A stretch of DNA of 64,000 bases, from NCBI RefSeq assembly GCF_963966145.1, contig NC_091048.1:22072001-22136000 (forward strand), read 5' to 3'. How positions within the stretch are numbered: the first letter of the stretch is position 1; the number at the start of each line of letters is the position of its first letter. Below the pieces are notes generated by a model. That model was not told the origin of the DNA, did not search any database, and saw nothing but the letters and a program-made list of their open reading frames with translations. Of this stretch, positions 13,001 to 28,000 are shown piece after piece. This DNA is from Tenebrio molitor (Eukaryota; Arthropoda; Insecta; Coleoptera; Tenebrionidae). A program made the translations under genes and the position numbers.

Positions 13001-16000
13001 CTCAAAAGTATGGGTAAATATTTCTTTATTATTAACATTTAGTAAGTAGTGCCTTGGGGTAAAATAATAATAAAATAAAGAAGCTGCACAGTGAGAAAGA
13101 ATAAGAAAATTTAATTTAAAAAATCAGATATGATTTAAAAAAATATTTATTATCCAGGGAAAATTTCAATAAATCTGTAAAGAAGAGTGTGATAGGCCAT
13201 TTCTTAAATTTAACTCATGTATTTATAAAACTTAAATCTCAGAAATGTTTAAAAATAAAATTACTATGTTATTTACACATTCTAAAAGCTATCTACATAT
13301 GTATAAAAAGGTTGTTATTTTCATAGCAAACAATATTTAATATTTATCTTCAACAATAAAATTACACATAAATAATTTATATTTAATTTTTAACGTTTAA
13401 TCAAACCGTTCGTTGATATTCCTTGTTTATTTTGCGTGCTTTAAATAAATTTTCTATTGCATTAAATTATATACCAGATATTTAACATTTTGCCCGAGCT
13501 CAATGATGTTTTTATAATGTCGATTGTTTATATGTACTTGTCTACAAAGTCTGTTTAAATTTTCTATGGGTTTGAAATCTATCGATACAGTTGGCCGTTG
13601 TGGAACATTCATTTTTCTGTTTTTCAGCAATTTATTCTTCCAAGTTAGAACATTGCTTGCATTTAAATAGATATCGTATGGCTTTTATAATTTTACAGTA
13701 AAGAGAATCCGAAAAATTTGGTCCCACATCAAGAAATTATATTTAAAATTTGATCATTGATTGATCTAGTTTTATTCACACAAAATGTTGGAATTTTTTT
13801 TTAAATGAAAACTTCTTTAGGCGCACCGCGACGTTATTTCCGGACAATGAATTAATTTCATCGTCACGCGTCACGTCATACGTTCCGAGGTGAAAGGCTC
13901 ATTCGAGTTAGTTCGGGGAAGCCGAGTTTAGCCGAGCGAGCTACGAGTATAATAAGTGTTGCTGAGTTTAAGCCACGTCAGTGCAAAGCTGCAGGAGTAG
14001 CCATATACACGGTGTCTCAGCTAAGACTTTGGAGGGTAATATCTCGGTTATTTTCCAACGGAAGTTCAATTAGTAATAATAAAATTACCTAAAGTTAAAA
14101 AATGTAATTTTAACACATGTTTCCTTTATTGAAAATTAAGTGCAATTATTTATTGTGAAACAAAAAAAAATAGGTGTCTACACAAACAATTAACTAAATC
14201 ATTCGTCTGATTCAACGAAAAGATTAGATTTTGTTGTTAAAAATGTAATCTAAATTTTGAAGGTATTTGAGCAGTTACCTTTTGAAACAATTGATGAAAA
14301 GTTGCCAAGCAACATTTTGTACACCCCTTAGATCAATTATCAAAAGTGGGCTCGCTTTATTAGAAAAGTCAAATTGTGTAAATTTATTGAAAATAGACCA
14401 CAATGGCAGAAATTTCAATATTGTTCAAAAAGGAAACACTTTTTGCCTATAGAGAGTGTCGTAAGAACTTCAGTGACAGTTCGTTTTCTCGTGGAACACT
14501 ATCCAAATATAGGCTTTACAAAATTTAAGGTTCAGAAAGTCGCCTAAATTTATTTGAAGACACAGGAAGCGTACGTGAACTAAATTACCTAGCGAAAATA
14601 TTCCGATCGTGTTTTAGCCCTTTATGGAAGAATTGCTTAATTCCAGTATAATAAATTACGTCCAAATGTTGTCTATAACTTTGTAAGTGTTTGAAGAGGG
14701 TAAACAACATTCGGCGATAGTGCGGGTTTGTTTCATACGCGTCTACGTTTTTGCATCTGCAGCCACGTTTAACACAGTTTTTTTCTTTATTATTGCAAAC
14801 CAGACGTCTTTCAAGGACGAGTTTCTCCTTACAGCATTTTTATTGACGATCAATTTTTTGATATAAATCTTAAGTGAATCAACATTTTAAAAAGCCATTT
14901 AAAAATTACGTTTTTAAGACTTGGGTTATTGCATTAATAGGATTTTACTTTTCACCGTCTAAAATATCTGCATTTTAAATTTTACAAAAATCCGTTGGAA
15001 AATAACCGAGATGTTGATATTACGCTCGAAAGTCTTAGCTGAGACACCCTGTATAAAAAGGATAAACACACGACAGACATTGTAAATTCACAGATGGATG
15101 TAGTATTTAGTAATAATACATATTACTTAATGCATGACAAACGTCATAGAAGTTTTCACTTCTGTCGTGCGGTCTTAAGCACACACTCTTTTTTTTAACT
15201 TTGACTGTGATAAGCAAGATCTCGCAATAAATAATAAAGATTATCATGAGGTGCTACAAAAAAAAAAAAAATAGAGGAAATCTAGGACAATTTACAAATT
15301 TGCGTCCTATTTAGCATAGTCTAGTGTTGAAATGAAAACACTGGAAATTAATGGAATTTAGCAGTAAGAGAAACATACGTAAACAGCTAATAAATCAAAG
15401 CACAAGCAGACAATATCTTGTCTAGAATGGAATCAAATATAATCGAACCTTGTTTCATGAACAAAAAAAAAAAAAGATACCTATTAGGTAACTAGGTAAA
15501 TGCTTTCAAAATGTGGTAAGATTTTGGATTTTTTTGACATTTTTAAATTGGTACCTACTACAACTGCTAGTTTATAGTGTCGACCATGTATCTTAGTGCA
15601 GTTTGATACAAAACTACCCTAGACGCTTGAATATTCTGTTAATTGAACGACTTCAATTTCCCTTTTTAAAATTGTCAGCGCCGACATTGAACTTTGAATA
15701 GGATTTGTGATTTGTCAGCCCTCCATTTTGCGTTTCCATCTTGTCATTAGCTCATCGAGAGAGCTTGCGGTTGGCACCGAGCTTTAAGAGCATTCCAAAT
15801 ACAATCAGCACAGATTCACGGAACGATAATGACGTACGAGGCACTCGAGTATGATGGGTTTTATCTCGTATGTACGTTCCACATACTCTTCGTAGAACGT
15901 AGCCGTAAAACGGCTGCGAAGAATAACGCCGCTATTTAGGGCGAGTGTCAAAACGCGTGACCATTTCGCCATTATAAATTTATCGTACTGTAAATTTGTA

Positions 16001-19000
16001 GTAATTTTTCACGTCGAATTGTGGCCATATTTCACGTCCACACGGTACCGTTCTCGGGGCCCATTATCAGATGCGAACGACACCGTATTCTAATTTAAAT
16101 TGAATTAAATCAAACTATTTTTATGGGTGTTGGCACACCTGCAGCGAAGTTGCGCGCGTGCTAGTCGAGTGAAAGTTACAAGATTTTTTGAACGCTTAAT
16201 GAACATCAGAATTAAAAGGCGAAAAAATGCAACTGGCTCAATCGGGCGCACAGGTAAAAACGGCAAAAGAGCCGTTTTCGAAATCGTCTCGGAGAAGTGT
16301 TGGTCGCTTTGACATTCTTCGGTCCTAGATCACTTGACTCTCGTTCGGAGAAGTCCTGACGGTGGATAATCATTACACGGTTTTCACATTTAACCGATGG
16401 CTATTGGAATACTTAAAATTCTTGGGATGCCTTCCTGTTCCCGCATAAATATTTGCTCATTGTTTTATTAGTTTTGCCATCTGATATTTATTCAATCGAG
16501 CGCTTTGACGAGCCGGGTCGCGGGGCAGGATCTCCGCGTGTCCTCGGGTCGCTCTCGTCCTGACGCAAACGTAAAAACGACCTTTTTATCGTCGCCCCGC
16601 ATCCTGGTCAGTCAATAAACGCTTTTAGCGCCTCGAGCCACGGAGTTTATGGCGAATTCTTTAATGCCCGACCAGTTCGAATAATAAAAATATCGTCTTA
16701 ATCTTCACGGTTTTGGGGACTCGCAGAGAATTCTCGGGGACTCGATCATCTCACGAAAACATGTGTAGTTTGGAAGAATAGATGTCGCGGGAAATTTTAT
16801 GGCATTCTCTTTTGATAGCAGCGGCCCCGCTGACGTTACGTCTTATTTATGGTCGATATTATACGCATTTTCAGTTTTTATTGTATTAAAAAGGATTTGA
16901 CGTGTATTTATGGCCCAATCAAATATTTAATTGCTCGCCGTGGATTTGCATTTCTTCGAAATGCCGAACGGCACATGTACCTACAGGTGTCCCTCACGTG
17001 GTATTTCGAGATTTTTGGCAGATCTCGAGGAGCTCCCGGTCCACCGGTCGTGGGACACACGGTGAGGTAGCTCGTGGAATTAAAATACCAAAGAAATGGA
17101 CTCGGACAATAAAACTATCAACAGATTTGATAATAATAGCCCTAGAGTACACAATGGGATATAAAAAGGCAAAAAAAGTCGGACCGTGTAATAAAACCGT
17201 CAAAATAAAAGCGCAGGACTGGAAGACCGCGGGCTATCTGAGTGCCCCATTAGACAGCATGTTAAGTGGTGACCACCTGGGAGAACCACAAAAAAATAAA
17301 TCTTAAAATTCCTCTTGCTTGCCAATTAAAATCAGATGGGAGTTTCTCCATCTGCACACAGAAAATCCACGTAAATAACACAATAAAAATGGTGGCATTA
17401 ATTAGGTACCTGTAACAAACTCAATTCGCCAATCCCAAGGACACCGGCTTGATAAATTGCCGCGCCGCGAAGAAGCCGAGGACGACGGACGGTTATAAAT
17501 ATTTTCATATAGTGAGTGCCGTTTTTACGACAGACGCGGCTTTAATTAGGACTTGGTGAGCCGAGCCAAGGATGCGTCGAAAAGTGCGCTTTTCACTTTT
17601 AAAATTTAAAGGTGCTTTAAAAGACATTTCCAAAATGGGACGTTTAAATTCTTTCATAATTACATTTCGCTGATTAATATCGAATGTGTAGAAAAAACCA
17701 GATGAGCAGGTTTAATTTATGCAAAATTTCGAAGTCACTTCAACACTGCTACCGGAATACGCGATAAGAAAATGAAAAGAAATTGACCCAACTGCTTGGA
17801 AACAGCTCCGGAGTGTGGCTTTCGATCCGGCGAATTTATTTCGCCGCCGTCTCACCTTCACTTCGGTTTATTAACCGTTGTAATGCCGCGACTACCATTT
17901 TCGCCTCTTTTCCGACATGGACGTGCAGTCAAAGGAAGGCACGGGTCGTTGAAAATTTGTTTGAAGTAAACTAATGACTAGTTCGAGGATAACGCCGATG
18001 CCAACTCTCTCACAAAGCTGGCCCATAATATTAATCACTTGTAACTGCCTCGTTCTTAATCGGGGGGATTTTGAATAATTTAGATAGCGCGATGGGCCTT
18101 ATTTTCGTCATAATGGATGAGTCTACAAGAATAGCCGGATGGTGTTATTGCCCATAACTAGCGTCAAAACTAGACGCAAACAAACAAATCATTTTCCCGC
18201 TAATTGATTTTCTCCGAGTTTACTTACTCCGGTTTAGATTCCTCGCTGGTGGGTATCAAACAATGATCGCACCGCACGGAATAGAAATTGGATATTAAAC
18301 TGATTTATTATGTAACGTACGTTTACATTGCCTCACACTCCCCCCGCCTCAGATTCGAAATAAAAGCGAAAAGATCATCAAACGATACAATCCTTTCGAG
18401 TGACGAAAACGAAACCGTCAAGATAATAATCGAGAAACTGTTGTTGAACCACTGGAGTAACTAATAAATGTCATCCTCTGTAAGAATGGGTGTTGAGTTT
18501 ACTTTCCTGCGAATACCCATTCAAGTGCAGAACTGCATTGTGCAGCGCCGGAAACAGGACTACACCGGTCCGGGAAGTACTTACTTGCATTCATTTGATT
18601 CCGTTGCAACGTGTTTCTTTAGAAGTGAAGTTGAAAAATCCGCAGAAAATGAAACGCTATCTGCTTTCAAATGCTACCTTATTAGTGGAATTGCAGTAAT
18701 GAGACAGGCGAGTGCATTAAGAAGATTGTGAAGGCGGAAGCACAAGAACAAGAAGTGCAGGGAAATGATGTTGAAGGCGAAGGTGGCGGTTCCATTCTTG
18801 AGGTTGGCAATGATTTCGTGGTGTAAATCATTTTGTCCTCCTGCAAGCCATAAATATTTATTGCAGATGAAATGTCATTTTGCATACGCATAAGGATCGA
18901 AATGGCGGTACGCTGGCGTGTTAATAAATATAATTGGGCGAAGAAAAAGCCTTGGTCCAGTCCGAGAAATGAAGGTGTCTCCCCGGTGCAACGTACTTTT

Positions 19001-22000
19001 CGAGTGCACGTCGTAACCTTTCCGGCGTGGAATAATTTGGATGAGGTGTTCGGCGGGAATTTTCAAAATATCGTCCCTGGCATTGACTTTTAAGCCGGAA
19101 TTTTGCATTTAAATTGATGCATACTGGACGAGTGGGCGAACACGGACAAGGTTACAAAACGTTTGAAAAAAAAGTCGAAAATATTTATCAAATATGCGCA
19201 TAAAAAATCAATCAAATATTGTATCCCGAAGAAAACTTGTGTTAGAATTTAAATAATATACGGTCGTTTACATACAAGATAAAAAGTTAATTTATGAAGT
19301 CACTTCGGCCTGATATAATTGTGGCGGATACGTTCGGCTTTATGTAATTCGCAACCTATAAATATAATATTCATGATGATAAATTATGGGTACGATTGGG
19401 CTTACAAACAACAATTGCTTAATCTGAAGCGAGTCGTTTCCTACTTGAAAAGTAGATCGTTCCAGGAATTCCGTTATCAAAATCATTAGCACGTCTCGAA
19501 TGGTGATAGTGGTAATTGGAGTCATTAAACAGACATGACACTAAGTGTTGATCGTCGGGAGGCGAACTTTGGAGTTAGCATTTTTAAAATCCAGTATTTA
19601 CTCTGGAAACGCCGGCCAGTTATCGATCATTTTTGAACGGTCGTGTTTGGTCAATTGAAAGGATTTTAATTTCTTTATTATTTATGATAATAAAAACATT
19701 CGAAGTTCTGTAGTTTATCGTCAGCTGTCGTTTTGTCTAGTTTATTATTAATTGGTACATAATTAATTAAAGGTTTTCATTTCTGACATTTTTTCCCTGC
19801 TCACGAAGACGCCTGCTTTATTTCCGAACAAAAACAAAAGCATGAGTGAAAATTTACGGAAACTAATTCACATGCGCGTGGGAGATTTGATGAGAAAATA
19901 ATCTAAAACTTGTAATGTTAGACTTTTCATGAAAAAACTGTTTTGGCCAATCATGTACAAAAAAAATAAAAAATGTTGGCAATCGTGCCAAATGTAAGCG
20001 TGTGTCGGGTTGAAGAGTTGATTGTGAACGCATCACTCGTCAGTCTGCAGAGTAAAAACACAAACAACGCAAAAAGTGAGGTTAGATTTAAACAGCTGAT
20101 CCGTGATGATCCGTAATCCGTGGTGCGTCCACAATCGACTCTTCAACGCCTACTTTGAGGAGAAATAATGCATGTATGCTATTTTCATATCAATTTTACT
20201 ACACGATTTTTCAAATGATATTAATTTTTTTTGTCCCTTACATCTCTCACTTTCTAGTTTTTTCGTTTCATTGCTTTTTCTATTTCGGTGATTTACGATC
20301 AAACTGCAAAAAAAACTTCAAAAGGAGTATTTATAGAACTCTTTTCATCTTTGGTGTATAAGAATTAACCCCCAAATTTAACGACAAAGCCATCTTATTC
20401 TGTTCAGCTTACCAAATTTCGAGTTAAGATTTTGTGTGGCAATTTTTTAATTTGTTTGTTTCGTCAAAAAAGAATTTTCCTTTTCAACAAGATACTTAAT
20501 TTGCCTCAAAAGTTTCCACAATATTATATCGAGTGTTCAACTGGAAGGTTCATCAAGTAGTCTTTGAATTTTTACAACATTGTGAAGTATGTCTTAGAAC
20601 TTAGAAGATCAATGACAAAAGTTAGGTTAGGATCACGTTAAGCAGTGACATTTTTGACCAAATTTATTTTATATGTAAGGTGAGTGCCAGGTTATCAAAA
20701 AGGTTTATAATTAGAGAAGGACATGTCTCTGGCTATATGTTTGGTAACATTGAATACAAAACCACTTCATTTGAGGAAAATTTAGATGCGTTTTTTATGT
20801 TGAAAACATTAATTGCACACCAAGACACTACTGCCTACGTTGTTGACAAGCCAATTGCAAGATATAATTTTCTTGGATAATCTGCTGGCTTTAATTCCTG
20901 CACTGCTGTGACACGGTAGGGTTAAAGATGTAAATTCTTGTGTAACATTGTGTGCGCTGTTCCAACAGAGATTCATTTGCTGACCCAATGGTCGGATAGT
21001 TGTTTTTGGTGCATTAATTAAATTGAAATTAAATTTAATTAAGCAAGCATTCGGGGCACTTTTCCAGATTCCGCATTATTATCGGAAATTTTTGCATTGT
21101 AAATCAAAAATGTTATGTAATTATGTTATTTATTAAATTTAATTAAAGTTCAATTCCACAGAAAACGAAACTCAACTCAAAAAAAGACGTTACAGTCACA
21201 AAACACAACTGACAACTATCAAAGAAGGCTTCCTCCTTTTTTCGCTCTTCTTTCATCAAAAACTCATAGCCAATTTGATGAACTTTTCACTTGAACACCC
21301 GTTATATAACGAGACGAATTGTATATTTCCAAAAATGTTTTTAATTTGTTTTTCAAAGTACATACTCGTATGTAGTCATCATTCAATGGAATCGAAACAA
21401 AAATTTCACTCTTTCTGAGTCTCGACAATGTTTTTACACACTTTCATTCCAATGATTTTACTCTTGACACCTCCAAAAACGCCTTGTTTGCTACAGTGCA
21501 AAACTGTATTCACAATTTTCAAATACTTTTTGGAAGCATTTTAGATTAACTCTGCAATGATTCTCCAAAACATCAATTGCAATTGCAAAGGGTCCAGATT
21601 TCGACAAGATAGAAGGAATCATCTTTTTTCATTCCACTTCTAGATGGACGTTTTGTACTAAATTGGAGTCCTTTATGTTGCTTGTTTTCAGATTGAGGTT
21701 CAAATACGTGTGTGCAGGTTTCCTCATCTATTACGGTGTAGACTACTTTAGCGGTTTTTTAAATTGTATTTTCTTGGAGTTTTTCTACACCCTCCATCGC
21801 GTCGATCGTTGCTTTTCAACACAACAGATTTTCAACTCATCGTGCATCATCCTGGTTGGTTAATTTCTTTTAAAGAGAATATTGTGCCATTTTAACTTCT
21901 ACAAGGGATGGTTTTCTAACTACACTTGTCATTTTTTCCCCTTCCTTCTCTTTTCTGCACTTCATGATTGATCGATTTCGGCTTTCCCTTTTCAAACTGC

Positions 22001-25000
22001 GACTTTCGTGTCTTTCTGGCGTTTGTTCCATTATTTTTGACTTCCTGTGGCGGATCCGGCGGCGGTCTTCTGAGAATCCAACTAACAACTCATCGTGCCC
22101 CTTTTAGAGCTTCTAATTTTAAGACGGCCGGTCAAAATATCGCCCATTAAGAGAAACAATAAAGTCATAACATGAGGGCGCTTTTGGCGGTTCTCATTTC
22201 GACCGGGTGGTCGGCCGGTCATCCTGTCCACCAACCCGCCCATTACCATTATGATTTACTGACCACTCAGGTGGGTTACATTTTAATTTTCAGTTAATAT
22301 ACCTGGCTTGCCGACCGGGACACACCTTGTGTTTGTTTTATATCACGACGTGATTACCTTTCTCGTGGGACCGAATCAGGACAGGACCGGCCCAATTCCA
22401 CTATATTTCATATAAATATTCATAACGTCAAATCTAGTGGTACCAGTGAATTTATATCGGTGACAATTTTTTCCATCGGTATATAAATCAGAACCGGACC
22501 GACCATAATTCATAGTTGACAGGGCGACGGCAGGGATTGACCAGTCAGTACATTTGAGCAGGTTTGCGTTGCTTCTAGCTTCAAATTAGAGAATTAAATG
22601 CACAAGATGGTGCCCGCTGATATTATAGGTATTTCAGGTAACACGTGAATTATAAGTAATAGTTGTCAAGTGGTAAAGAGAAAATGCGAGGATATTTGCA
22701 TAATTACGCGTTAGGTTGGCATACTTCCATTCTATGCGAGTTAGTTTCCAGACACTAATAACATACTCAGGTGCTACATTGATTTATCTTGCTTGATGTC
22801 TAACTCTTATCACAAGATATCACAACATGATTATCGCAAGAAGAATGGACATTTCACCATTTAACTAATCATCCACCATTAAGCTGTCCCGTACGCACAA
22901 AACAAACTCGATCTACGATCTACTTAATCGACTCACCCTTCAGATGTCTCCACTTTTTTACTCATAAATCTACTACTCGAGTCTGTAGGAGAACAAATAC
23001 TTTGCCCTGAATAAACCTCCAAGTCAGTTGTTATTTGAAATCATTCACACAATTCATAAATTAGACCAGATCTTAAATTAGTTAAAATTAAAAATAAGTT
23101 GAGCTTTCCGTGCGACTAATTTGCGTCCACACACCTTTTTCCTAATGATTGCCTCAAGCCCTTCCGAGCCAAATCAATTCTTCGTTCTTTTCCGCTAAAA
23201 TCCAGTGAAAGTTGTTTTGTTGTAATTTTTTTCTACGGCAAAAAATAAATTAGTATCGACTAATTTACAATTAATTTCGCTAAATTATCACACTCATCTA
23301 TCAACCAAACAAATAAGTCGGGACAGTTCTTTCAGATTTTCCGCTTTTTGGTAACCGATCCACAACTCCAGTCTGACCTCCGAGTTGATGTTGTTGTTAT
23401 TGTTGAAAATAACTTTTTAACTTAAAAACCATTAATTATTATGACACATATTGCAGATAACCAAATCCGGTTCTTTACTAATTAAAAGTAATCCAAGTGT
23501 TTTTCGAAGTTATTTTGTCACTTGGGATTTACGAAACCAAAATTGGTATCTAATCTCGTTTATTTTTTCTTAAAATTAACACGTCTTTGGGTGAGTAATG
23601 TGTCGGGCTTGGGCGATATTGCACGGGATTACGCAATTTGGCTCAATTTTTCCCAATTTTATCGTCGCCGATAAATATCCTGACGTGGAAAACATCAGCG
23701 ACTCATTGTTTAATTAATTTAATTAGTGTTTCTGCCTAATTAGCGTTGATCAAAGATAATAATAAGAAAATAAACTCGACGAAAATTTTAACCATAACTT
23801 ATCGAAAGTGAAAGGGAATGTTATTTAACACGAAAATATTGCAAATTAAATATTTGAAAAATAAATTCGACAGACATTAATGGCTGTTCCCCACCTGCAA
23901 GAGGTCATTTTTGCCAACGTAGTGCCGGAATTCGATCGGAAATTTTCCTTTTTGTTTGATCGCGCTGTTTGCAGTGGTTTACTGTCGGCTATCGGTTAGG
24001 TTTGCTTACAAAACACTGTTATACGTTCCTCCTGATTATTGTTTGATGAGACACGAGCTGTTTGTATTACGCTTGTTTTGTTATCGCGAGTAAATTAAAT
24101 GAATGCCCGTCGGTGTTCTTCTATTACAACGAAGAACAACTGTAAAAGCTGATAATGATTCTTTGTTTCTGTCGGAAATTATCGCAGGTCATGGGACGCG
24201 CCACTCTCCGCATGATACAAGACTTAATCTATTCATTAACCGCATTTAGCACTTGTCCGGTTATTTTTAGTCGAAAAATTCGCGACTCGATTATTGAATC
24301 GTCAGAAGCGCAGGATTTTTGTCCGACCGACGGCGGCAAAAGCGCTACCGGCCATAAATTTCGGAGGACGAAGCCTCCGAGATTCTCAAGTATATTTAAA
24401 AGCGTAAACGTATTATAATGTAGATAAATGCGATTATTAAATTTGATACCACCCGGTGGTCGAGGCGTCGTAAATTACGGGCCAATAGGTGCTTCTGGTT
24501 TAATTTTAAACCGGCGCGCTCTTCCAGATCGAGCTCCCTTGAGATCCCCATTAACAGGAAGGACGTCCGGAAGGAAAGCGCGAGGATCGAAGGTGCTTCC
24601 AGAGATTTTGTTTTCGTGCCGGGATCAAAAATTCAAATTAACCAATTAATTTAATATCCACAACTCACGTTGACTTATTCAAATTAAATTCTGATACATT
24701 CGAGCTAAGACAGTTAACTAAAATACGATAACCATTTCTGTCATGTAAATAATATAACATCATTAATAATACAAATGGACTGTTTTAAATTATGCGCCGT
24801 ACGGATTTGTGTACCCGAGATTTTATCAAACTTGTTATAAATTGTTCGGAGGATTCTGATCGCGAATCGGCTAACCTTATATTTCACTCAGGCGGTCATA
24901 AATCACCGTTTCCGTCGTCGTACCTGCAACAAATTTACACTCGAGGAGTTTTGATCAGTAGCGAACGAGATTTTCAGTCTCAGGAGTGCGTCAGTACCGC

Positions 25001-28000
25001 GCCGTTATCCTTGAATCCGGTGCAAGTGTTTATTTGACGACGTTGATTGTCGAAAAAAGTGTAATTATGTACTCGATTCAAGTTCGAAATTGTTTGGTGC
25101 GTTTCGAATTCTGGTTCCGAATGGTTCTGGTGCCAGACGAATCCTCTTCGTCACATCGACTGCCGTAATTTTTATTTTAATCTATGACCGTTTGAGAATT
25201 TTGCAATAATTCAGGATATCGAATGTCCTCTATTGTGACATGTAAGAATTTTCAAGCACGTTCATATTTTTCAATACATTATAATATTTTTAGCATATTA
25301 AGTAGATGATATATGAATATTTCCAGTCGCCTTAAAAATTCATAAACTTCTGGATAGCTCACAGATACCACATACCAGTTGGTGGGTTTTGCCATAGCGA
25401 GATTTTCCAAATTTTGATTTTTCGCTTGTCCAACGATTTATTTTAAATAGCTTCTGCTTGCACGGAGAACTGTGTCAGTACAGTCTCTATGAAACATTAT
25501 AAGCTGCCATCTGCACTTCCTTGCTGGGCTTCGGCAAGACATGTCTGTGGCCGCGTGCCAAGAACGAATTGTGTTAAATGGTCGTATCCTGTTAAGACTT
25601 CTTGCAGTTGAATAATAATGAAAATCTATACTTCACTAGTTGCAAAATTGAAATTTAGATCATTCTCCTGCTGTGTCGAAATTCGTCCCATTATCTGATT
25701 GGCAGATTTGTTCGCTTTCTGCTGGGTCTTAATTTATGGGCATCAGTGTCCGGCTACTCTGTTGACATTTAAACAAATGACGACAAATTTCAAGAAGTGA
25801 AATGTCTTGTATTCTCGTTAATCTAAAATTTTAATTTTAAATTGTTCCAGCCAGATCAGCAACCATTAGTTAGATTTTTTGTGGCACCGGTTAGGTGTCG
25901 ACAATGCGCTTAATTATTACTCGAAGCAGGAATCGGAGCTTTTGGCGAGTCGCTCGCAGAACAATAATTAGCTGCGTTCGAAGGAATCCGGTAAACCCCC
26001 GAGGAATAGATGGCGGTTATGATAAAACATTATTGATTGGCAACTGCGTTCGATTTGCGGCGATTGTATAAAATTCTCTTCTCCGAATCGATTGGGAAAT
26101 TGAATAATTGAATGTCCGGCTATTGTTTCATAGTTCCTTGCACAGGATAATTATATATTTAATGCGAACGTTAATTAATTGTGGGTAGGTTAGTATGCAT
26201 CTGCACAGCCAAGATAAAACTTGCGCGTAATAAATGTTGAATAAAACCAAATAAATGTTTTATAGTTCGTAAAACAACAGAGAAGAGGAAGCGTTATTAC
26301 AAGTTTTATTGACAGAGAACAATGGGCAGCAAGAAAAGCAGTACCACACACAATGAAACGAATTTTAAAATGATTATACAACGCACGACAAACGTACAAT
26401 TTTACGCCGTTTATCGAGATTTTCCCATGATGAGGAGGCTGTCTGAGCGCTTCGGTTAAAATAAGCCCAAATGAGTCAAAGCATTAACGACAGATTAAGG
26501 TTCGGCTTTCGGAAATAGCCTAAACTCATGGGGGTTTTCTACCTGTCATCGTAACGACGTCTTATTTTGGTTCGAACCTCTCGATGGAGAAAATCAAATT
26601 GAAGCGGAGAGATCTCGGATTCTTCTAATTTTAGAAACCGCACGGCTGATTTCTTCGCGTTAAACGACACGACCGTGTACTAATTTTCCGACTTATTTAT
26701 GGCCACTTTTTACGCGTTTTAATTGGCAATAGTGTTTTTGAGGAAATTCGTTGCGTAACGTCGCAAGGGGGGACTTTAATTGCAACCGAGTACCGCTGGA
26801 CGAGTTCCGAGTAAAAATTACCAGCGCGACATTGTTACGCATGCAAATGCAATCGTGCAGGTGTTATGTTTGAATTAATTAAGTTTTATTAACAGTAATA
26901 TTAATGATAATTCATATGTTAAGTGGGCTCTCCGATTTTCGAACTCGAGCCAAGTCTCCTTTACAATTATTAATGCTTTATTTATAACCTTTGCGTTCGG
27001 CATTAAATTATTTAATAACAATGTGACTGGCTACGTGGTTTATTTTATTTCTAATTGATTTATGGCGATATTGTAATAAGTTCTGCTCTTAAACCGCACA
27101 CACCTTGTCTGCGTTTTCCCAACCTAAAAATCTCACACTTAATTGCGAATCTAAATTCAGCGCCATTATAATTTGATTAACAATAACCTCCTGGTATGTT
27201 GACAGATCCGCATAAAAACTTAATGCTATTATAATTGATCCCATTTTTTCGTGGTGTTAACGATTTATTTAAATTACAAATTCATTTTAATTTTTAATCC
27301 TTATCAAATTATCGTGACAGCTACGAAAACGCCAATTTTACTCCTCGTTCCGTACTGGCGCGCCAGAGGGCGCCGACTCCTCAAGGATCGACACCGCTCC
27401 AAGTCCTCATCTTGCGTTTTTCGCTCGAATTAAGCAAAGACGCGACTTCCACTTGCCGTTTGGTGCGATTTTCCGGTTGCACTTGTGGTCCGGTGAGTGG
27501 TTATTTTCGAAAGTAATGCGGTGAAGCGTTCTTGTAGTGAAAATACATGCACCTCACTTGATGCACACCTGCAGTTGCACGACATACGGCCTTGGCCTCG
27601 CGGCCTGCGTCCTGCTGTTTAACGAGAGATTGTACGGCTGTTACCTGTTATCCGTAGTGCCGTTGCAGGAATGTCCGAACGGTCCAGCCGCGCACTTGCC
27701 ACTTTAAGGACGCATTAAATTAATCAATCATCAAGAGTTGTTAAACATTTTACGCGGACCGTCACAATAACGTCGCTCTTGGATTTGTTTACACGGCAGT
27801 TTAGGTGTTACGAAATGGGACTCGGTGTGGAAACGGAGTATAAAGGATGCTTGAAGTTTTATTATTGTCGTTTTTCTCTTTGTACACGTATGGTACGTGC
27901 ACATGTTGGGTCGAGGGTTTTAATGTCTTTTCGCGGTAGACATAGTTTTTTGTGGTGAGATTCGGTACGAAATCGATGATTTTTGTTAGACACGAACGTG

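Noticed and set aside
16902..17306. 134-codon plus-strand ORF
   Set aside because: No domain, no homologous motif, and mixed composition; likely a chance open frame in a GC-richer intron patch.
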